In this document: positions 18,789 through 27,729 of the stretch, piece after piece
How the letters are laid out: every line of letters starts with the position of its first letter
How positions within the stretch are numbered: position 1 is the stretch's first letter
Origin: Chryseobacterium koreense CCUG 49689
Lineage (GTDB): Bacteria > Bacteroidota > Bacteroidia > Flavobacteriales > Weeksellaceae
DNA length: 64,000 nucleotides
NCBI RefSeq assembly: GCF_001045435.1
Contig: NZ_LFNG01000013.1
Coordinates: 1 to 64,000 of the forward strand
Reading direction: 5' to 3'
Notes under the pieces: generated by a model
Seen by the model: the letters and a program-made list of their open reading frames with translations, nothing else
What the model was told of the DNA's origin: nothing
Database searches by the model: none
Made by a program: the position numbers and the translations under genes

Positions 18789-20111
18789 CTACAGCATTCC
18801 TCTTGCCTTTATTTCCAGATATTTGTTGATTACCTCAGTGTTCAGGTTTTCCGGCAAAGTGTAGATGGTGAAAATGCCATATTTTCTTAATTCCTGAATT
18901 ATCAGCTTCTTCTCAAATTCAAATTTTTCTGCCACAATTTCGTCATAAACTTCCTGCATATTTTCCGGGTTTTTTCTAATCAAATCCTGAAGTTCGGAAT
19001 TCTTAAAGAAAATCACCACCAGTAAATGGTTTTTAGCGATTCCACGCAGGTATTTCATCTGTCTGTTCACGGCATCCAAAGTTTCAAAATTGGTAAACAT
19101 CAGAATCAAACTTCTCTGGCCAATGCTGAATTTCAAATCCTGGTAAAGCCTGTTGAAATCGCTTTCGTAGAAATTGGTTTGGACATTATACAGTGCTTCC
19201 GAAATTTTTTTCAGCTGCCCGGATTTATTTTCTGCTGCCACTTTGTTCTCGGTTTTTTTGGAAAAAGTCATCATTCCCGCTCGGTCCGATTTTTTCAGGA
19301 TAATGTGGCTTAAAGCCATCGTAGCATTGATCGAGTAATCCAGCAAACTCAAACCATTGAAAGGCATCTGCATGGTTCTTCCTTTGTCAATCAACATATA
19401 AATCCTTTGCGATTTTTCATCCTGGTACTGGTTCACCATCAGTTGGTTCCGTTTGGAAGTGGCTTTCCAATTGATGGTCCGCAGATCGTCACCCTGCACG
19501 TATTCCCGGATTTGCTCGAACTCCATCGTATGTCCCAACTTTCGGATTTTTTTGATTCCTCCGAGTAAAAACTCGTTCTGGAGCGCCATCATTTCATATT
19601 TCCTAAGGTAAATAAAGGACGGATAACACGGCAACATTGCATCTTTTTGGAAAGTGAACCTGCGTGAGACGAATCCTATTGGCGACTGGGCGAAAATATT
19701 CAGGTTTCCAAAACTGTATTCGCCGCGTTCTTTAGGTTCCAAAATATACTGAAAAAATACGCTTTTTCCGGACTGAATATCTTTTTCGATCAGGAAATCC
19801 CGCTTTTGAAACTGAAATGGGATTTCATCAATAATTTTAGTTTTTGCCTTAAAAAAGTAATTGTTGAACACCTCAATTTTCACTTGGTTTTCATCTCCGT
19901 TTGATAATTTTTCGGGTAAAATCCTTTGGGCCTTTATCGCATTTTTCTGATTAAACAAAAGCAGAGAATCGATGATGAAAACAATGAAAACCAAAATCAA
20001 AAAACCGTGGGCAACCTGCATGAAACCCGTGAAGAAAAACGCCAGCACATAGAGAAAACCCACTCCGAAAAGAGCGAAGAAAAATCGTTGGTCAATGTAG
20101 AGGTTTTTCAT
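18789..20111 (-). CDS. DUF58 domain protein of the MoxR-associated operon
   Basis: The 440-residue membrane-associated protein has two N-terminal hydrophobic segments (about 10-55). An immunoglobulin-like stretch follows, then the DUF58 signature (GHTMEFEQIREYVQGDDLRTINWKATSK, residues about 192-219, written here as GHTMEFEQIREY and DDLRTINWKATSK). The rest has a von Willebrand A-like fold with MLIDKGRTM. DUF58 proteins occur beside MoxR ATPases and DUF4129/DUF4350 proteins; they are linked to envelope stress or chaperone-like assembly without a settled biochemical function. It is the last gene of a five-gene minus-strand operon, 35 bases after moxR. Confidence 0.88.
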   Translation of the reverse strand: MKNLYIDQRFFFALFGVGFLYVLAFFFTGFMQVAHGFLILVFIVFIIDSLLLFNQKNAIKAQRILPEKLSNGDENQVKIEVFNNYFFKAKTKIIDEIPFQFQKRDFLIEKDIQSGKSVFFQYILEPKERGEYSFGNLNIFAQSPIGFVSRRFTFQKDAMLPCYPSFIYLRKYEMMALQNEFLLGGIKKIRKLGHTMEFEQIREYVQGDDLRTINWKATSKRNQLMVNQYQDEKSQRIYMLIDKGRTMQMPFNGLSLLDYSINATMALSHIILKKSDRAGMMTFSKKTENKVAAENKSGQLKKISEALYNVQTNFYESDFNRLYQDLKFSIGQRSLILMFTNFETLDAVNRQMKYLRGIAKNHLLVVIFFKNSELQDLIRKNPENMQEVYDEIVAEKFEFEKKLIIQELRKYGIFTIYTLPENLNTEVINKYLEIKARGML

Positions 20112-20146
20112 TTTAAGCAGGATTTCTTCAGTTGATTTTTTACCGT

Positions 20147-21175
20147 TTATCGGGGAATTTCAATGGTTTCCAGAATTTGTTTAATGATTTCATCTGCGGT
20201 CAAGCCTTCCATTTCCCGTTCCGGCGAAACCATCACCCGATGACGAAGCACGGCATAACTTGCCTCTTTGATATCTTCCGGAGTCACAAAATCTCTTCCT
20301 CGAATTGCGGCAAACGCTTTGGACGCGGTCAATAGAGCCAGACTCGCTCTGGGCGAAGCTCCCAAGTAAAGGAACTGATTTTCTCTTGTATTGACAATGA
20401 TTTTCGCGATATATTCCAGCAATTGTGGTTCGACCAAAATATCTTTGACCAAATTCTGATAATTTTTCAGCTGAATCCCGTTAATGACGCGCTGAACCGC
20501 ATCAGTTTTGTCTTCCAGTTTGTTTTCGTGCTGGTTTTTGATGATTTCCAGCTCCTGCTGCAGATTGGGATAACCTACGTTGATTTTGAACAAAAACCGG
20601 TCAAGTTGTGCTTCCGGAAGTCGGTAAGTTCCTTCATGTTCGATTGGATTCTGTGTGGCGACGACCAAAAACGGTTCCTCCAGCTGATAGCGGTTTCCGT
20701 CCATGGTAATCTGTCTTTCTTCCATCACTTCAAAAAGTGCGGCCTGGGTTTTTGCCGGCGAACGGTTAATCTCATCGATCAGAATGAAATTGGAAAAAAC
20801 GGGCCCTTTTTTAAATTCGAATTCGGAAGTTTTGACATTAAAGACCGAAGTCCCCAAAATGTCAGACGGCATCAAATCGGGGGTGAACTGAATTCTGCTG
20901 AAACCCACATCGATGGTTTTCGCGATAAGTTTTGCGGTAATGGTTTTCGCCACTCCGGGAACACCTTCGATCAAAACATGTCCGTTGGCAAGAAGTGCGG
21001 CCAAAAGATGCTCGATCATGGATTCCTGACCCACGATGACTTTGCCAATTTCGGATTTCACTTGCTCCAAACTTTGCTGGAGTTCCTTCATATCAAGTCT
21101 TGCACTGAATTCGGCATCGTGATTTCCCTTGGGTTGGTAATCACTGAAATTGTTTTCCGCATTTTGATTTTCCAT
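20147..21175 (-). CDS. MoxR family AAA+ ATPase
   Basis: The 342-residue cytosolic AAA+ ATPase has Walker A GVPGVAKT near residue 75, Walker B ILIDEINRSPAK near 130 and sensor 1 VVATQNPIEHEG around 170. This is the classic MoxR signature. MoxR ATPases act as chaperones that help assemble or activate partner complexes, commonly with DUF58/VWA proteins. The partner here should be the DUF58 protein encoded directly downstream. An N-terminal extension of about 35 residues is charged and probably disordered. Confidence 0.95.
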   Translation of the reverse strand: MENQNAENNFSDYQPKGNHDAEFSARLDMKELQQSLEQVKSEIGKVIVGQESMIEHLLAALLANGHVLIEGVPGVAKTITAKLIAKTIDVGFSRIQFTPDLMPSDILGTSVFNVKTSEFEFKKGPVFSNFILIDEINRSPAKTQAALFEVMEERQITMDGNRYQLEEPFLVVATQNPIEHEGTYRLPEAQLDRFLFKINVGYPNLQQELEIIKNQHENKLEDKTDAVQRVINGIQLKNYQNLVKDILVEPQLLEYIAKIIVNTRENQFLYLGASPRASLALLTASKAFAAIRGRDFVTPEDIKEASYAVLRHRVMVSPEREMEGLTADEIIKQILETIEIPR

Positions 21176-21210
21176 AATTTTTTCTCGTTATTTCTGGCGT
21201 AATATTTTAG

Positions 21211-22365
21211 CTAAATAATTTCATCCAACAGTCGGTTCATTCTGATCAAATCTTCTTTCATTACCGATGAGTAGGGGTTTTGGGCTCTTTCCATCAATTC
21301 AATCGCCTCCTTAATTTTCTCGATGGGTTTTCCGGTTTTCAAATGGAGTTTTTGGGCGAAATTTTCATCTAAAGCGGTAGTATCGATCAACAAATCCATG
21401 CGGACTTTATTTAGAAAATACTGTGCTTTTTTCGACATCATATCATGAAAATCGCCTTCCTGCAAATAAAGATTACCAATGCTCCTTACAAATTCCACCG
21501 ATTTGTTCCGCAGCGGTTCAATAATCGGAACTATGCGCTGCTTTCTTTTCACATTGAAAATTACAAATAATAAAAGTCCTCCCAAAAACAGCCACCACGC
21601 GTATCGCAAAGCAGGATTCGACAAAATAAAGCGCAATGGCGAGCTGGATGAAATTTCGGAGTTGGATACAAACCACACCGTTTCCCGGTCTGGAAGGTAA
21701 GAAAAAACATCCTGCAAATATTTTTCGGAACCCTTCCGGAGCAAGTAATAATTGGTCAAAAAAAGCGGTTCGGAATGCAGATAAATATGACCTTTGCCGT
21801 AATTGATCTTGACGAAATTATAGTTTTCTTCGTCTTGGCGATCATAGGTGCTGCCCAAAATTTCAAAATCTTCATTGACATCATAGAATCCAATTCCGCC
21901 GGGAAGTTTGTCCAAAAGCAGACTATCACTGGCAAAATTTTCATTTTCAAGATATAATATTTGACGCGGATCGAAATTAAATCTGTCATCCGCAATTCCA
22001 AATTCCTCCGAAATCACCGAAGGGAAATTTTCTGAAATCAGCATAAAATCGGCACCTTGTTCTACTTGCTCCAAAATTTTCTTTGCGGATTCCTGATCGA
22101 TTTCTTTGGCAATGACCAGAATATTCTGCGGCTTGAAGGTCTTTCCGGAAAAATAGGCATAGGGAGAAACTTCTGTTTTGGAAAGTTTATTCTTAAAGAG
22201 CGAATTGGCTTCCCCGCTGAATACATAAAGTCCAAACGCGGTCTTTTCCTTTAAATCGAAATTTTTTCGAAAGTCAGTCGCACCGGATTTGCCCAACTCC
22301 AGCAAAATCAAAATCACCACCACGACGACGAGCAGGATTCCATATATTTTGAAGTGCTTATTCAT
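21211..22365 (-). CDS. DUF4350 domain membrane protein
   Basis: The 384-residue protein has an N-terminal membrane segment (about 8-23) and a second one near 263-280 (WWLFLGGLLLFVIF). The extracytoplasmic part between them contains the DUF4350 fold (GADFMLISENFP, GHIYLHSEPLFLTNYYLL). The C-terminal cytosolic tail (about 285-384) is helical. It is the third gene of the MoxR operon and its membership is conserved in Bacteroidota. Biochemical function is unknown. Confidence 0.85.
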   Translation of the reverse strand: MNKHFKIYGILLVVVVVILILLELGKSGATDFRKNFDLKEKTAFGLYVFSGEANSLFKNKLSKTEVSPYAYFSGKTFKPQNILVIAKEIDQESAKKILEQVEQGADFMLISENFPSVISEEFGIADDRFNFDPRQILYLENENFASDSLLLDKLPGGIGFYDVNEDFEILGSTYDRQDEENYNFVKINYGKGHIYLHSEPLFLTNYYLLRKGSEKYLQDVFSYLPDRETVWFVSNSEISSSSPLRFILSNPALRYAWWLFLGGLLLFVIFNVKRKQRIVPIIEPLRNKSVEFVRSIGNLYLQEGDFHDMMSKKAQYFLNKVRMDLLIDTTALDENFAQKLHLKTGKPIEKIKEAIELMERAQNPYSSVMKEDLIRMNRLLDEII

Positions 22366-22373
22366 GTTGGGAA

Positions 22374-23159
22374 TTAACTATTAAAATCAATAAATTTCTT
22401 TTTAAAGATCTGAAAAGCAGATTCATCAATAAAAAATCCGCCATACCACACATAGTCAAAAATATAGACTAACTCGCGGAAACGCTCTTTCATGTGTGGA
22501 TTTTTTAACTCGGAAATATAGTCTTTATTGGTTTTTTCCGGGTTCCATTCCAATATTTTCTGATCATTTAATTTTTTCAACACGGAAAGAAAGCGGTAAC
22601 GGATCGCCGAACGGTAATCTTTCTGCAATTCGAAATCTGCAATGCGCTCATTAAAATCGATTTCGTGGATGTTTTCATGCAAATCACTGGATCCGATATC
22701 GAAGTTCTTATTTTTCCTTCCGAAGAGGAGGTTTCCGTTTTTCTGAACCAGATAGCGGATTACCAGATAAAGCACAAAACCAGTGATCAAGATTGCAAAA
22801 AAACGCATGAAAATCCCGGCATATTGGCTTGAGGAGTCCGGATTCATCTTGCCAAAAATGGATTCTATCAACTGAACCAATCTCTTTTGCAGTCTTTCCC
22901 AAAGCGATTCCATGGGTTGCACAGTATAGTAGTCAAATTCAGGACCTTTATATTTTTCACGGAAATTCTGCCCCAATGATTTCGGGTAAAAACTTTCATT
23001 TGCCGCATTTGGTTTGTCTTGGGGAGCGTCTTTCGATTCCGAGACTACAACTTCTTGCAACTCATTCGCAGCAATAGCGGGATTCGCGGAAACAGTGTTC
23101 CGGGAAAACCCAAAAAGAAAATTCAGAAAGAGTAATATGGCAAAGATTTTTTTGAGCAT
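22374..23159 (-). CDS. DUF4129 domain membrane protein
   Basis: The 261-residue protein has a signal-like N-terminus, a periplasmic region of about 100 residues and one membrane segment (about 116-138, FMRFFAILITGFVLYLVI). The C-terminal domain has the DUF4129 pattern: YRSAIRYRFLSVLKKL, EWNPEKTNKDY and YIFDYVWYGGF. DUF4129 domains accompany transglutaminase-like or MoxR/DUF58 systems. It is second in the operon, 8 bases after the SpoIIM-like gene. Confidence 0.87.
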   Translation of the reverse strand: MLKKIFAILLFLNFLFGFSRNTVSANPAIAANELQEVVVSESKDAPQDKPNAANESFYPKSLGQNFREKYKGPEFDYYTVQPMESLWERLQKRLVQLIESIFGKMNPDSSSQYAGIFMRFFAILITGFVLYLVIRYLVQKNGNLLFGRKNKNFDIGSSDLHENIHEIDFNERIADFELQKDYRSAIRYRFLSVLKKLNDQKILEWNPEKTNKDYISELKNPHMKERFRELVYIFDYVWYGGFFIDESAFQIFKKKFIDFNS

Positions 23160-23167
23160 TGCTTTTT

Positions 23168-24145
23168 TCAGAACTGCGATTTAATTTCGTTAAAATTTTT
23201 AGCCAAAATAAAAGGATAAACCAAATAGTAAAAAATGATGATAGCAAGCGTTCCGAAAATAATCAGGAGGTTTACCGAAATCGGCATACTCAAAGCATAT
23301 CTGGTCACGAAACCTTCAATCATTCCGGCCATGATGGTGAATGGAACGGTACTGAGAAAAATCTTGAAACTATCCTGAAAACCAATTTTAACCGAGTTCA
23401 ATCTGGAAAAGCTTTTAGGAAATAGGATCGATGCGCCCAAAATCAATCCTGCCATGCCTTCGATAGCCATTGCAAAAATCTCGAAAACTCCATGCAGCCA
23501 AATTCCTTTCAAACTGTCTTTCAAGGCGCCATGCTCATGGAAAAAATATTGAAAAGCGCCCAACATGATGCTGTTCTGAAGCAGCACGTAAAGAGTACCC
23601 AAACCGCCAAAAATCCCATAAAGGTAAAGTTTGGCACCCACCATCAGATTATTGAAAATAATGGAAATTGCGGAGCCCCAATTGGAACCTTCCTGATAAA
23701 CCCCGACCGCGTTCTTGTTCTTAATATTTTCAAGGGTTTTATTGACGTATTCATCACCAAAAAACACCTTTACAAATTCCTTGTCATAGTATGCAGACAT
23801 GAACCCGATGACGGTGAAGAGCGTAAAAAATAAAAAGGAATAAAGCAAAAACCTCCGATACTGATATACCAGGAGCGGGATCTCGGTTTTGAAAAGTGAG
23901 ACCAGCCGGTTCTGCTCCAACCTTCTGGTTTTGTAAATTTTCTGAAAAATCCGGCTTGAGAGATTATTAAGAAAGACGGTCACTTTGCTTTTGGGATAAT
24001 AAGTTTGTGCAAAAGACAAATCATTGATCAGATTGATATAAAGCGAAGACAGCTCATCTGGATTTTTTTTAACTTTTCCATTGATAACCCGCTCGACTTC
24101 CAACCATTTTTCTTTATTTTGCTTAATAAATGCAACTTCCCTCAT
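23168..24145 (-). CDS. Stage II sporulation protein M-like (SpoIIM) membrane protein
   Basis: The 325-residue integral membrane protein has about five or six hydrophobic segments from residue 90 onward. The family motif region is seen in NLMVGAKLYLYGIFGGLGT and LKGIWLHGVFEIFAMAIEG, with the HGxxE pattern typical of the SpoIIM/DUF95 family. This bacterium does not sporulate as far as this window shows, so the name reflects family only. It is the first gene of the MoxR operon and is divergent from an RDD gene only 22 bases away. The SpoIIM-RDD pairing is typical of this locus in Bacteroidota. Confidence 0.9.
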   Translation of the reverse strand: MREVAFIKQNKEKWLEVERVINGKVKKNPDELSSLYINLINDLSFAQTYYPKSKVTVFLNNLSSRIFQKIYKTRRLEQNRLVSLFKTEIPLLVYQYRRFLLYSFLFFTLFTVIGFMSAYYDKEFVKVFFGDEYVNKTLENIKNKNAVGVYQEGSNWGSAISIIFNNLMVGAKLYLYGIFGGLGTLYVLLQNSIMLGAFQYFFHEHGALKDSLKGIWLHGVFEIFAMAIEGMAGLILGASILFPKSFSRLNSVKIGFQDSFKIFLSTVPFTIMAGMIEGFVTRYALSMPISVNLLIIFGTLAIIIFYYLVYPFILAKNFNEIKSQF

Positions 24146-24167
24146 ACGAAGCGAAAATAATAAAAAT

Positions 24168-24917
24168 ATGTCTCAAATCGCTATCAATACTTCACAAAAT
24201 GTGGAAATAAATTTCAATATTGCCACTCTCGGTGAAAGAATCCTGGCGTTCTTGGTGGACCGTTTGATCCAGATTGCTTATTTGGTCTCCGTTTTCTATA
24301 TCTTGTTTGAGGTAGTAAATGTGGGGCCTATTTTTGGAACCTGGGATTCCTGGTCTAAAGGTGCATTCCTGATCATCGTGACCTTTCCGGTTTATGTATA
24401 TACTTTGGTTTGTGAAAGTTTGATGGAAGGACAGACCTTTGGAAAGAAACTTCTAAAAATAAAAGTGGTGAAAATTGACGGTTACCAAGCTGGTTTTGGC
24501 GACTATCTGGTGCGCTGGGTTTTTCGCCTGGTCGATATTTATATCACATTTCTTATTGGCTTGATTACCGTGATGGTTTCCAAAAATAATCAGCGATTTG
24601 GTGACATGGCGTCGGGAACCGCAGTGATTTCGCTTAAAAACAACATCAATATTTCCCACACCATTCTTGAAAACCTAGGTCAGGATTATGTTCCCCTTTT
24701 TCCGCAGGTGATTTTGCTCAGCGACAATGACATGCGAATCATCAAGGAGAATTATGTGAAAGCAATGAAGAATAACGACCGACAAATCATCAGCCGACTC
24801 ACAAGCAAAATCAAGGAAATCATCAAAGTAGAAACGGATCCCACCAAAATTACCGAAAAACAGTTTGTAGGTCGGGTGATCAAAGACTACAATTATTTTA
24901 CCGGCAGAGAGCAATAG
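24168..24917 (+). CDS. RDD family membrane protein
   Basis: The protein has 249 residues from the ATG at 24168; a longer frame upstream overlaps spoIIM and is less likely. The RDD domain (about 20-165) is visible as GERILAFLVDRLIQ and later GQTFGKKLLKIKVV and YLVRWVFRLVDIY, with membrane segments around 30-50, 60-85 and 130-150. RDD proteins are inner-membrane proteins, some linked to ion transport; the role here is unknown. The C-terminal tail is soluble and basic. It is divergent from the MoxR operon with 22 bases between start codons, so control regions must lie inside the coding sequences. Confidence 0.88.
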   Translation: MSQIAINTSQNVEINFNIATLGERILAFLVDRLIQIAYLVSVFYILFEVVNVGPIFGTWDSWSKGAFLIIVTFPVYVYTLVCESLMEGQTFGKKLLKIKVVKIDGYQAGFGDYLVRWVFRLVDIYITFLIGLITVMVSKNNQRFGDMASGTAVISLKNNINISHTILENLGQDYVPLFPQVILLSDNDMRIIKENYVKAMKNNDRQIISRLTSKIKEIIKVETDPTKITEKQFVGRVIKDYNYFTGREQ

Positions 24918-24984
24918 CCATCATAGCATTTTGCTTAGATGTGGATTTATTTCAGTATATTTAATAGTCCAAAATAGTACTGCA

Positions 24985-25275
24985 ATGAAATACGAGAACA
25001 ATCAATCCGGAAATGGCGGTGTGATCACTTTGAATAACGATACCGAGGAAATTGGCCGGTTAACTTATACGATTTTTCCTGAGGATCACAAGCTCATTAT
25101 TTCTTTCGTATTGGTCCATCCGAAATTTGAGGGGCGTGGAATGGGCAAATTCCTGGTTGAAGAGGCGATCAGGTTTGCCAGAGAAAATCACTGGAAGATT
25201 TACCCGCACTGTTCCTATGCCCGATCAGTGATGAACCGGATGGAAGATGTGAAAGACCTTCTGCTGCCCAATTAA
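24985..25275 (+). CDS. Small GNAT-type N-acetyltransferase (YjdJ-like)
   Basis: The 96-residue protein starts at the ATG at 24985 rather than further upstream, because the family begins with a short strand followed by GGVITL. It has the acetyl-CoA-binding motif VHPKFEGRGMGKFLVEEA and the ending YPHCSYARSVM typical of the small Gcn5-related family also found in plants and bacteria. Substrate is unknown. A bidirectional terminator separates it from the convergent yebC gene. Confidence 0.85.
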   Translation: MKYENNQSGNGGVITLNNDTEEIGRLTYTIFPEDHKLIISFVLVHPKFEGRGMGKFLVEEAIRFARENHWKIYPHCSYARSVMNRMEDVKDLLLPN

Positions 25276-25280
25276 AAGAA

Positions 25281-25310
25281 AAAACTCAGGAAAATTTCCT
25301 GAGTTTTTTT
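25281..25310. terminator. Bidirectional terminator between GNAT and yebC genes
   Basis: ACTCAGGAAA and its complement TTTCCTGAGT form the stem. An A run precedes and a seven-T run follows, so it works in both directions for these convergent genes. Confidence 0.9.
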
Positions 25311-25311
25311 A

Positions 25312-26052
25312 CTAGATGGATTCCATCAGTTCATCAGTGATTTCCATATTATGATAGACGTTTTGCACATCGTCATCTTCTTCAAATCTGTCCAACATTT
25401 TCATATTGATTTTGAATTGATCTTCAGTGACTTCTTTCGTAATGTTTGGAATTCTTTGGAGCTCCGCGCTTTTCACTTCAATCCCTAATTCGTCCAGTTT
25501 GTGTGAAAGGTGCCCGAAATCCTCAAAAGCTGTGGTAATCATTACTTCCTCATCATCACTATCGATTTCTTCAGCGCCTCCATCAATCATCTCCATTTCG
25601 AAATCGTCCCAGTCCATAGTAATTAAAGCTTTGTCGATGGAGAAGATTCCCTTTCTGTCAAAGATAAAAGCGAGTTCCCCGTTTTTCCCCAGGTTTCCAT
25701 CAAACTTATTGAAAACTGCGCGAACATTTGCCACGGTTCTGGTAGGATTATTGGTGGTGCACTCCACAAAGAAAGCCACTCCGCCTTGTCCGTAACCTTC
25801 ATAGGTTATTTCTTCAAAGTTATCGGCATCTGCTCCACTTGCCTTCTTGATTGCTCTTTCCACATTATCTTTTGGCATGTTTGCTCCCTTCGCATTCTGG
25901 ATGCACCTTCTGAGTGCGGGATTGGATTCGGGATCAGCACCTCCTGCTTTTACCGCGAGTGCGATGTCTTTTCCAATTTTTGAGAATGTTTTGGCCATTT
26001 TGTCCCAACGAGCCATTTTTGTTGCCTTCCGGTATTCGAATGCGCGTCCCAT
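25312..26052 (-). CDS. YebC/PmpR family protein
   Basis: The 246-residue protein of the YebC/PmpR/TACO1 family starts with the typical MGRAFEYRKATKMARWDKMAKTF region (first 12 residues MGRAFEYRKATK). Further markers are GADPESNPALRRCIQNAK and NMPKDNVERAIKKA, and an acidic middle segment (EEIDSDDEEVMI). Members were described as DNA-binding regulators; recent work links YebC proteins to translation of proline-rich stretches. Neither is shown here. The -7 box TATTTTTG upstream (around 26070-26077, minus strand) follows the ompA terminator closely. Confidence 0.95.
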   Translation of the reverse strand: MGRAFEYRKATKMARWDKMAKTFSKIGKDIALAVKAGGADPESNPALRRCIQNAKGANMPKDNVERAIKKASGADADNFEEITYEGYGQGGVAFFVECTTNNPTRTVANVRAVFNKFDGNLGKNGELAFIFDRKGIFSIDKALITMDWDDFEMEMIDGGAEEIDSDDEEVMITTAFEDFGHLSHKLDELGIEVKSAELQRIPNITKEVTEDQFKINMKMLDRFEEDDDVQNVYHNMEITDELMESI

Positions 26053-26101
26053 AATTTAGTTCTATTTTGTGTATGCAAAAATACAAATTTGGACACAAAA
26101 A

Positions 26102-26126
26102 AACACCCCCGAAAACCGAGGGTGTT
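26102..26126 (-). terminator. Terminator of the ompA-like gene
   Basis: AACACCC and GGGTGTT arms with CCGAAAACCGA between them form a hairpin followed on the minus strand by seven Ts. It lies 24 bases after the stop. Confidence 0.9.
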
Positions 26127-26149
26127 CATTATTTAGAAAAACTTTTTAA

Positions 26150-27652
26150 TTATTTTTTCTTTTTAGCTGGAGCTTTTTTAGCTGGAGCTTTTTTAGCCGG
26201 AGCTTTTTTCACAGGCTCTACAACGTCTGATTTTTTGTAATTTTCCCAAACAGTTGCATCTTCAATAGCAGTTACCACAACTTTTCTATCTTTTTGTCTT
26301 TCAGCGTCAGAAGCAGTAGCAGGTACAGTTGCCTTAGATTTACCAACTCCGATAGATTTCAATGCAGTTGGATCAACTCCTCTAGCATCTAGTCCATCAA
26401 CTACGGCTTTAGCTCTTCTTCTAGAAAGGTCTAGGTTGTAAGCTTCAGAACCTTTTGCGTCAGTTTGACCTTCAAGTAGGTAGTTACCACCATCAGTTTT
26501 GATGATTTTGGCAGCTTCATCTAATTTAGCAGAAGACTCTTTAGTGATTGTTGCTTTATTGAAATCGAAATAGATATTTTTCAATACGCCTTCCACTTCA
26601 GAAGCAGTTACTGACTTAGGTTTTGGACAACCGTTGTATTCTTTCAATCCGAATACTGTAGGACAAGCATCGTCTTTATCAAGGATTCCGTCCCCATCAG
26701 TATCTGGCCAAGGACAACCTTTGTTTTCAGCTGGACCTGCAACTGTAGGACAAGCGTCATCTTTATCGATTACACCGTCACCATCAGTATCTGGCCAAGG
26801 ACAACCGTTGTTTTCTTTTGGACCTGCTACGTCTGGACATTGATCATCGATATCTGGGATTCCGTCTCCGTCAGTATCAGGACATCCTTGGAATTCTGCC
26901 AAACCTGGGGTATCAGGACATCTGTCATCTTTATCTGGGATTCCGTCTTTATCTCTGTCAGTGTTTCCAAATCTAAACAAGATAGATGCAGAAGCTTGCC
27001 AGAAATTGGCGATATCTGATTTGTCAACTGGAGTTGCTACATAATCACCTTGGATACCTAAACCGAAGTTTTTAGTAAACCAGAAGTTAGACCCTAAACC
27101 AGTTGCAACAGTGAAGTGGTCTTTTTTTCTTTGGGTAAAAGGCTCTCCATTTGAGAAACCAGGATAATTAACATTGTGATAATAATCAGTAACTGGGAAA
27201 GTAACTCCTGAATAATCATGTCTCAAGTAGTTTGCACCAACTCTTACATAAGGATCAAACCAAGATTCTTCGTTCCAAAGTCCGTTGAATTTGAACTGCA
27301 AACCTAAACCTGTTTGTAGGAAGAATTGCTTATCCATCCCGATTCTTTTGTTGTCAATGTTTCCAACAGTAGTCTGCCAGTCAAGAACCAAATACTTGTT
27401 GAGGTTTCTTGCGACAGTTAATTTAGATAATGGTGGAGTAATTGTAAAGTTGTTAATACTATACAATCTGTTAGCGTCATCACCACCGAAAGCACTGGAA
27501 GCAACTTTGAAAGCGTTACCACCTCCCACAGCAACATGATTTACTCCATGCGCACCAACACCGATTAACCACGGATTGCTGGTCGTTTGAGCGAAAACAG
27601 TAGAGGCTACAGTGAGGGCCAATGCTGAAATTCCTAATTTTAGATTTTTCAT
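26150..27652 (-). CDS. OmpA family outer-membrane protein with TSP3 repeats and a lysine/alanine tail
   Basis: The 500-residue outer-membrane protein has a signal peptide (MKNLKLGISALALTVASTVFAQ) and an N-terminal beta-barrel (about 23-230). A calcium-binding thrombospondin type 3 repeat linker follows (DRDKDGIPDKDD, DTDGDGIPD and DTDGDGVID units, about 232-345). The OmpA/MotB peptidoglycan-binding domain (about 350-465) shows YFDFNKATI and NLDLSRRRAKAVVDGL. The C-terminus ends in three AKKAP-type units and KKKK. It probably anchors the outer membrane to peptidoglycan. Codon choice is restricted and a good promoter and terminator flank it, which suggests high expression. Confidence 0.95.
   Translation of the reverse strand: MKNLKLGISALALTVASTVFAQTTSNPWLIGVGAHGVNHVAVGGGNAFKVASSAFGGDDANRLYSINNFTITPPLSKLTVARNLNKYLVLDWQTTVGNIDNKRIGMDKQFFLQTGLGLQFKFNGLWNEESWFDPYVRVGANYLRHDYSGVTFPVTDYYHNVNYPGFSNGEPFTQRKKDHFTVATGLGSNFWFTKNFGLGIQGDYVATPVDKSDIANFWQASASILFRFGNTDRDKDGIPDKDDRCPDTPGLAEFQGCPDTDGDGIPDIDDQCPDVAGPKENNGCPWPDTDGDGVIDKDDACPTVAGPAENKGCPWPDTDGDGILDKDDACPTVFGLKEYNGCPKPKSVTASEVEGVLKNIYFDFNKATITKESSAKLDEAAKIIKTDGGNYLLEGQTDAKGSEAYNLDLSRRRAKAVVDGLDARGVDPTALKSIGVGKSKATVPATASDAERQKDRKVVVTAIEDATVWENYKKSDVVEPVKKAPAKKAPAKKAPAKKKK
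26162..26214. repeat. 15-base in-frame tandem repeat at the ompA C-terminus
   Basis: Three near-identical copies of GCTGGAGCTTTTTTA (last copy with GCC) encode the AKKAP units of the tail. Such a tract could vary in copy number by slippage without frameshift. Confidence 0.7.
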
Positions 27653-27681
27653 AGAATTAAATGATTAAATAATTGATAATG

Positions 27682-27713
27682 CAAAATAAATATAATTTTT
27701 CTTTATAAACAAA
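27682..27713 (-). promoter_or_regulatory. Promoter of the ompA-like gene (TTTG-N21-TATTTTG)
   Basis: On the minus strand TTTG (27713-27710) is followed after 21 bases by TATTTTG (27688-27682), one T short of the TAnnTTTG box. It lies about 30 bases before the start codon. Confidence 0.5.
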
Positions 27714-27729
27714 GATTTTCCGAGTTTTT

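Noticed and set aside
24081-24167. Upstream extension of the RDD gene
   Set aside because: It would overlap the start of the SpoIIM-like gene and adds residues outside the RDD family pattern; the ATG at 24168 is better.
26630-26930. Repetitive DNA in ompA suspected as CRISPR-like array
   Set aside because: The repeats encode in-frame TSP3 units with codon-level variation and no constant repeat-spacer structure. No CRISPR array was seen anywhere in the window.
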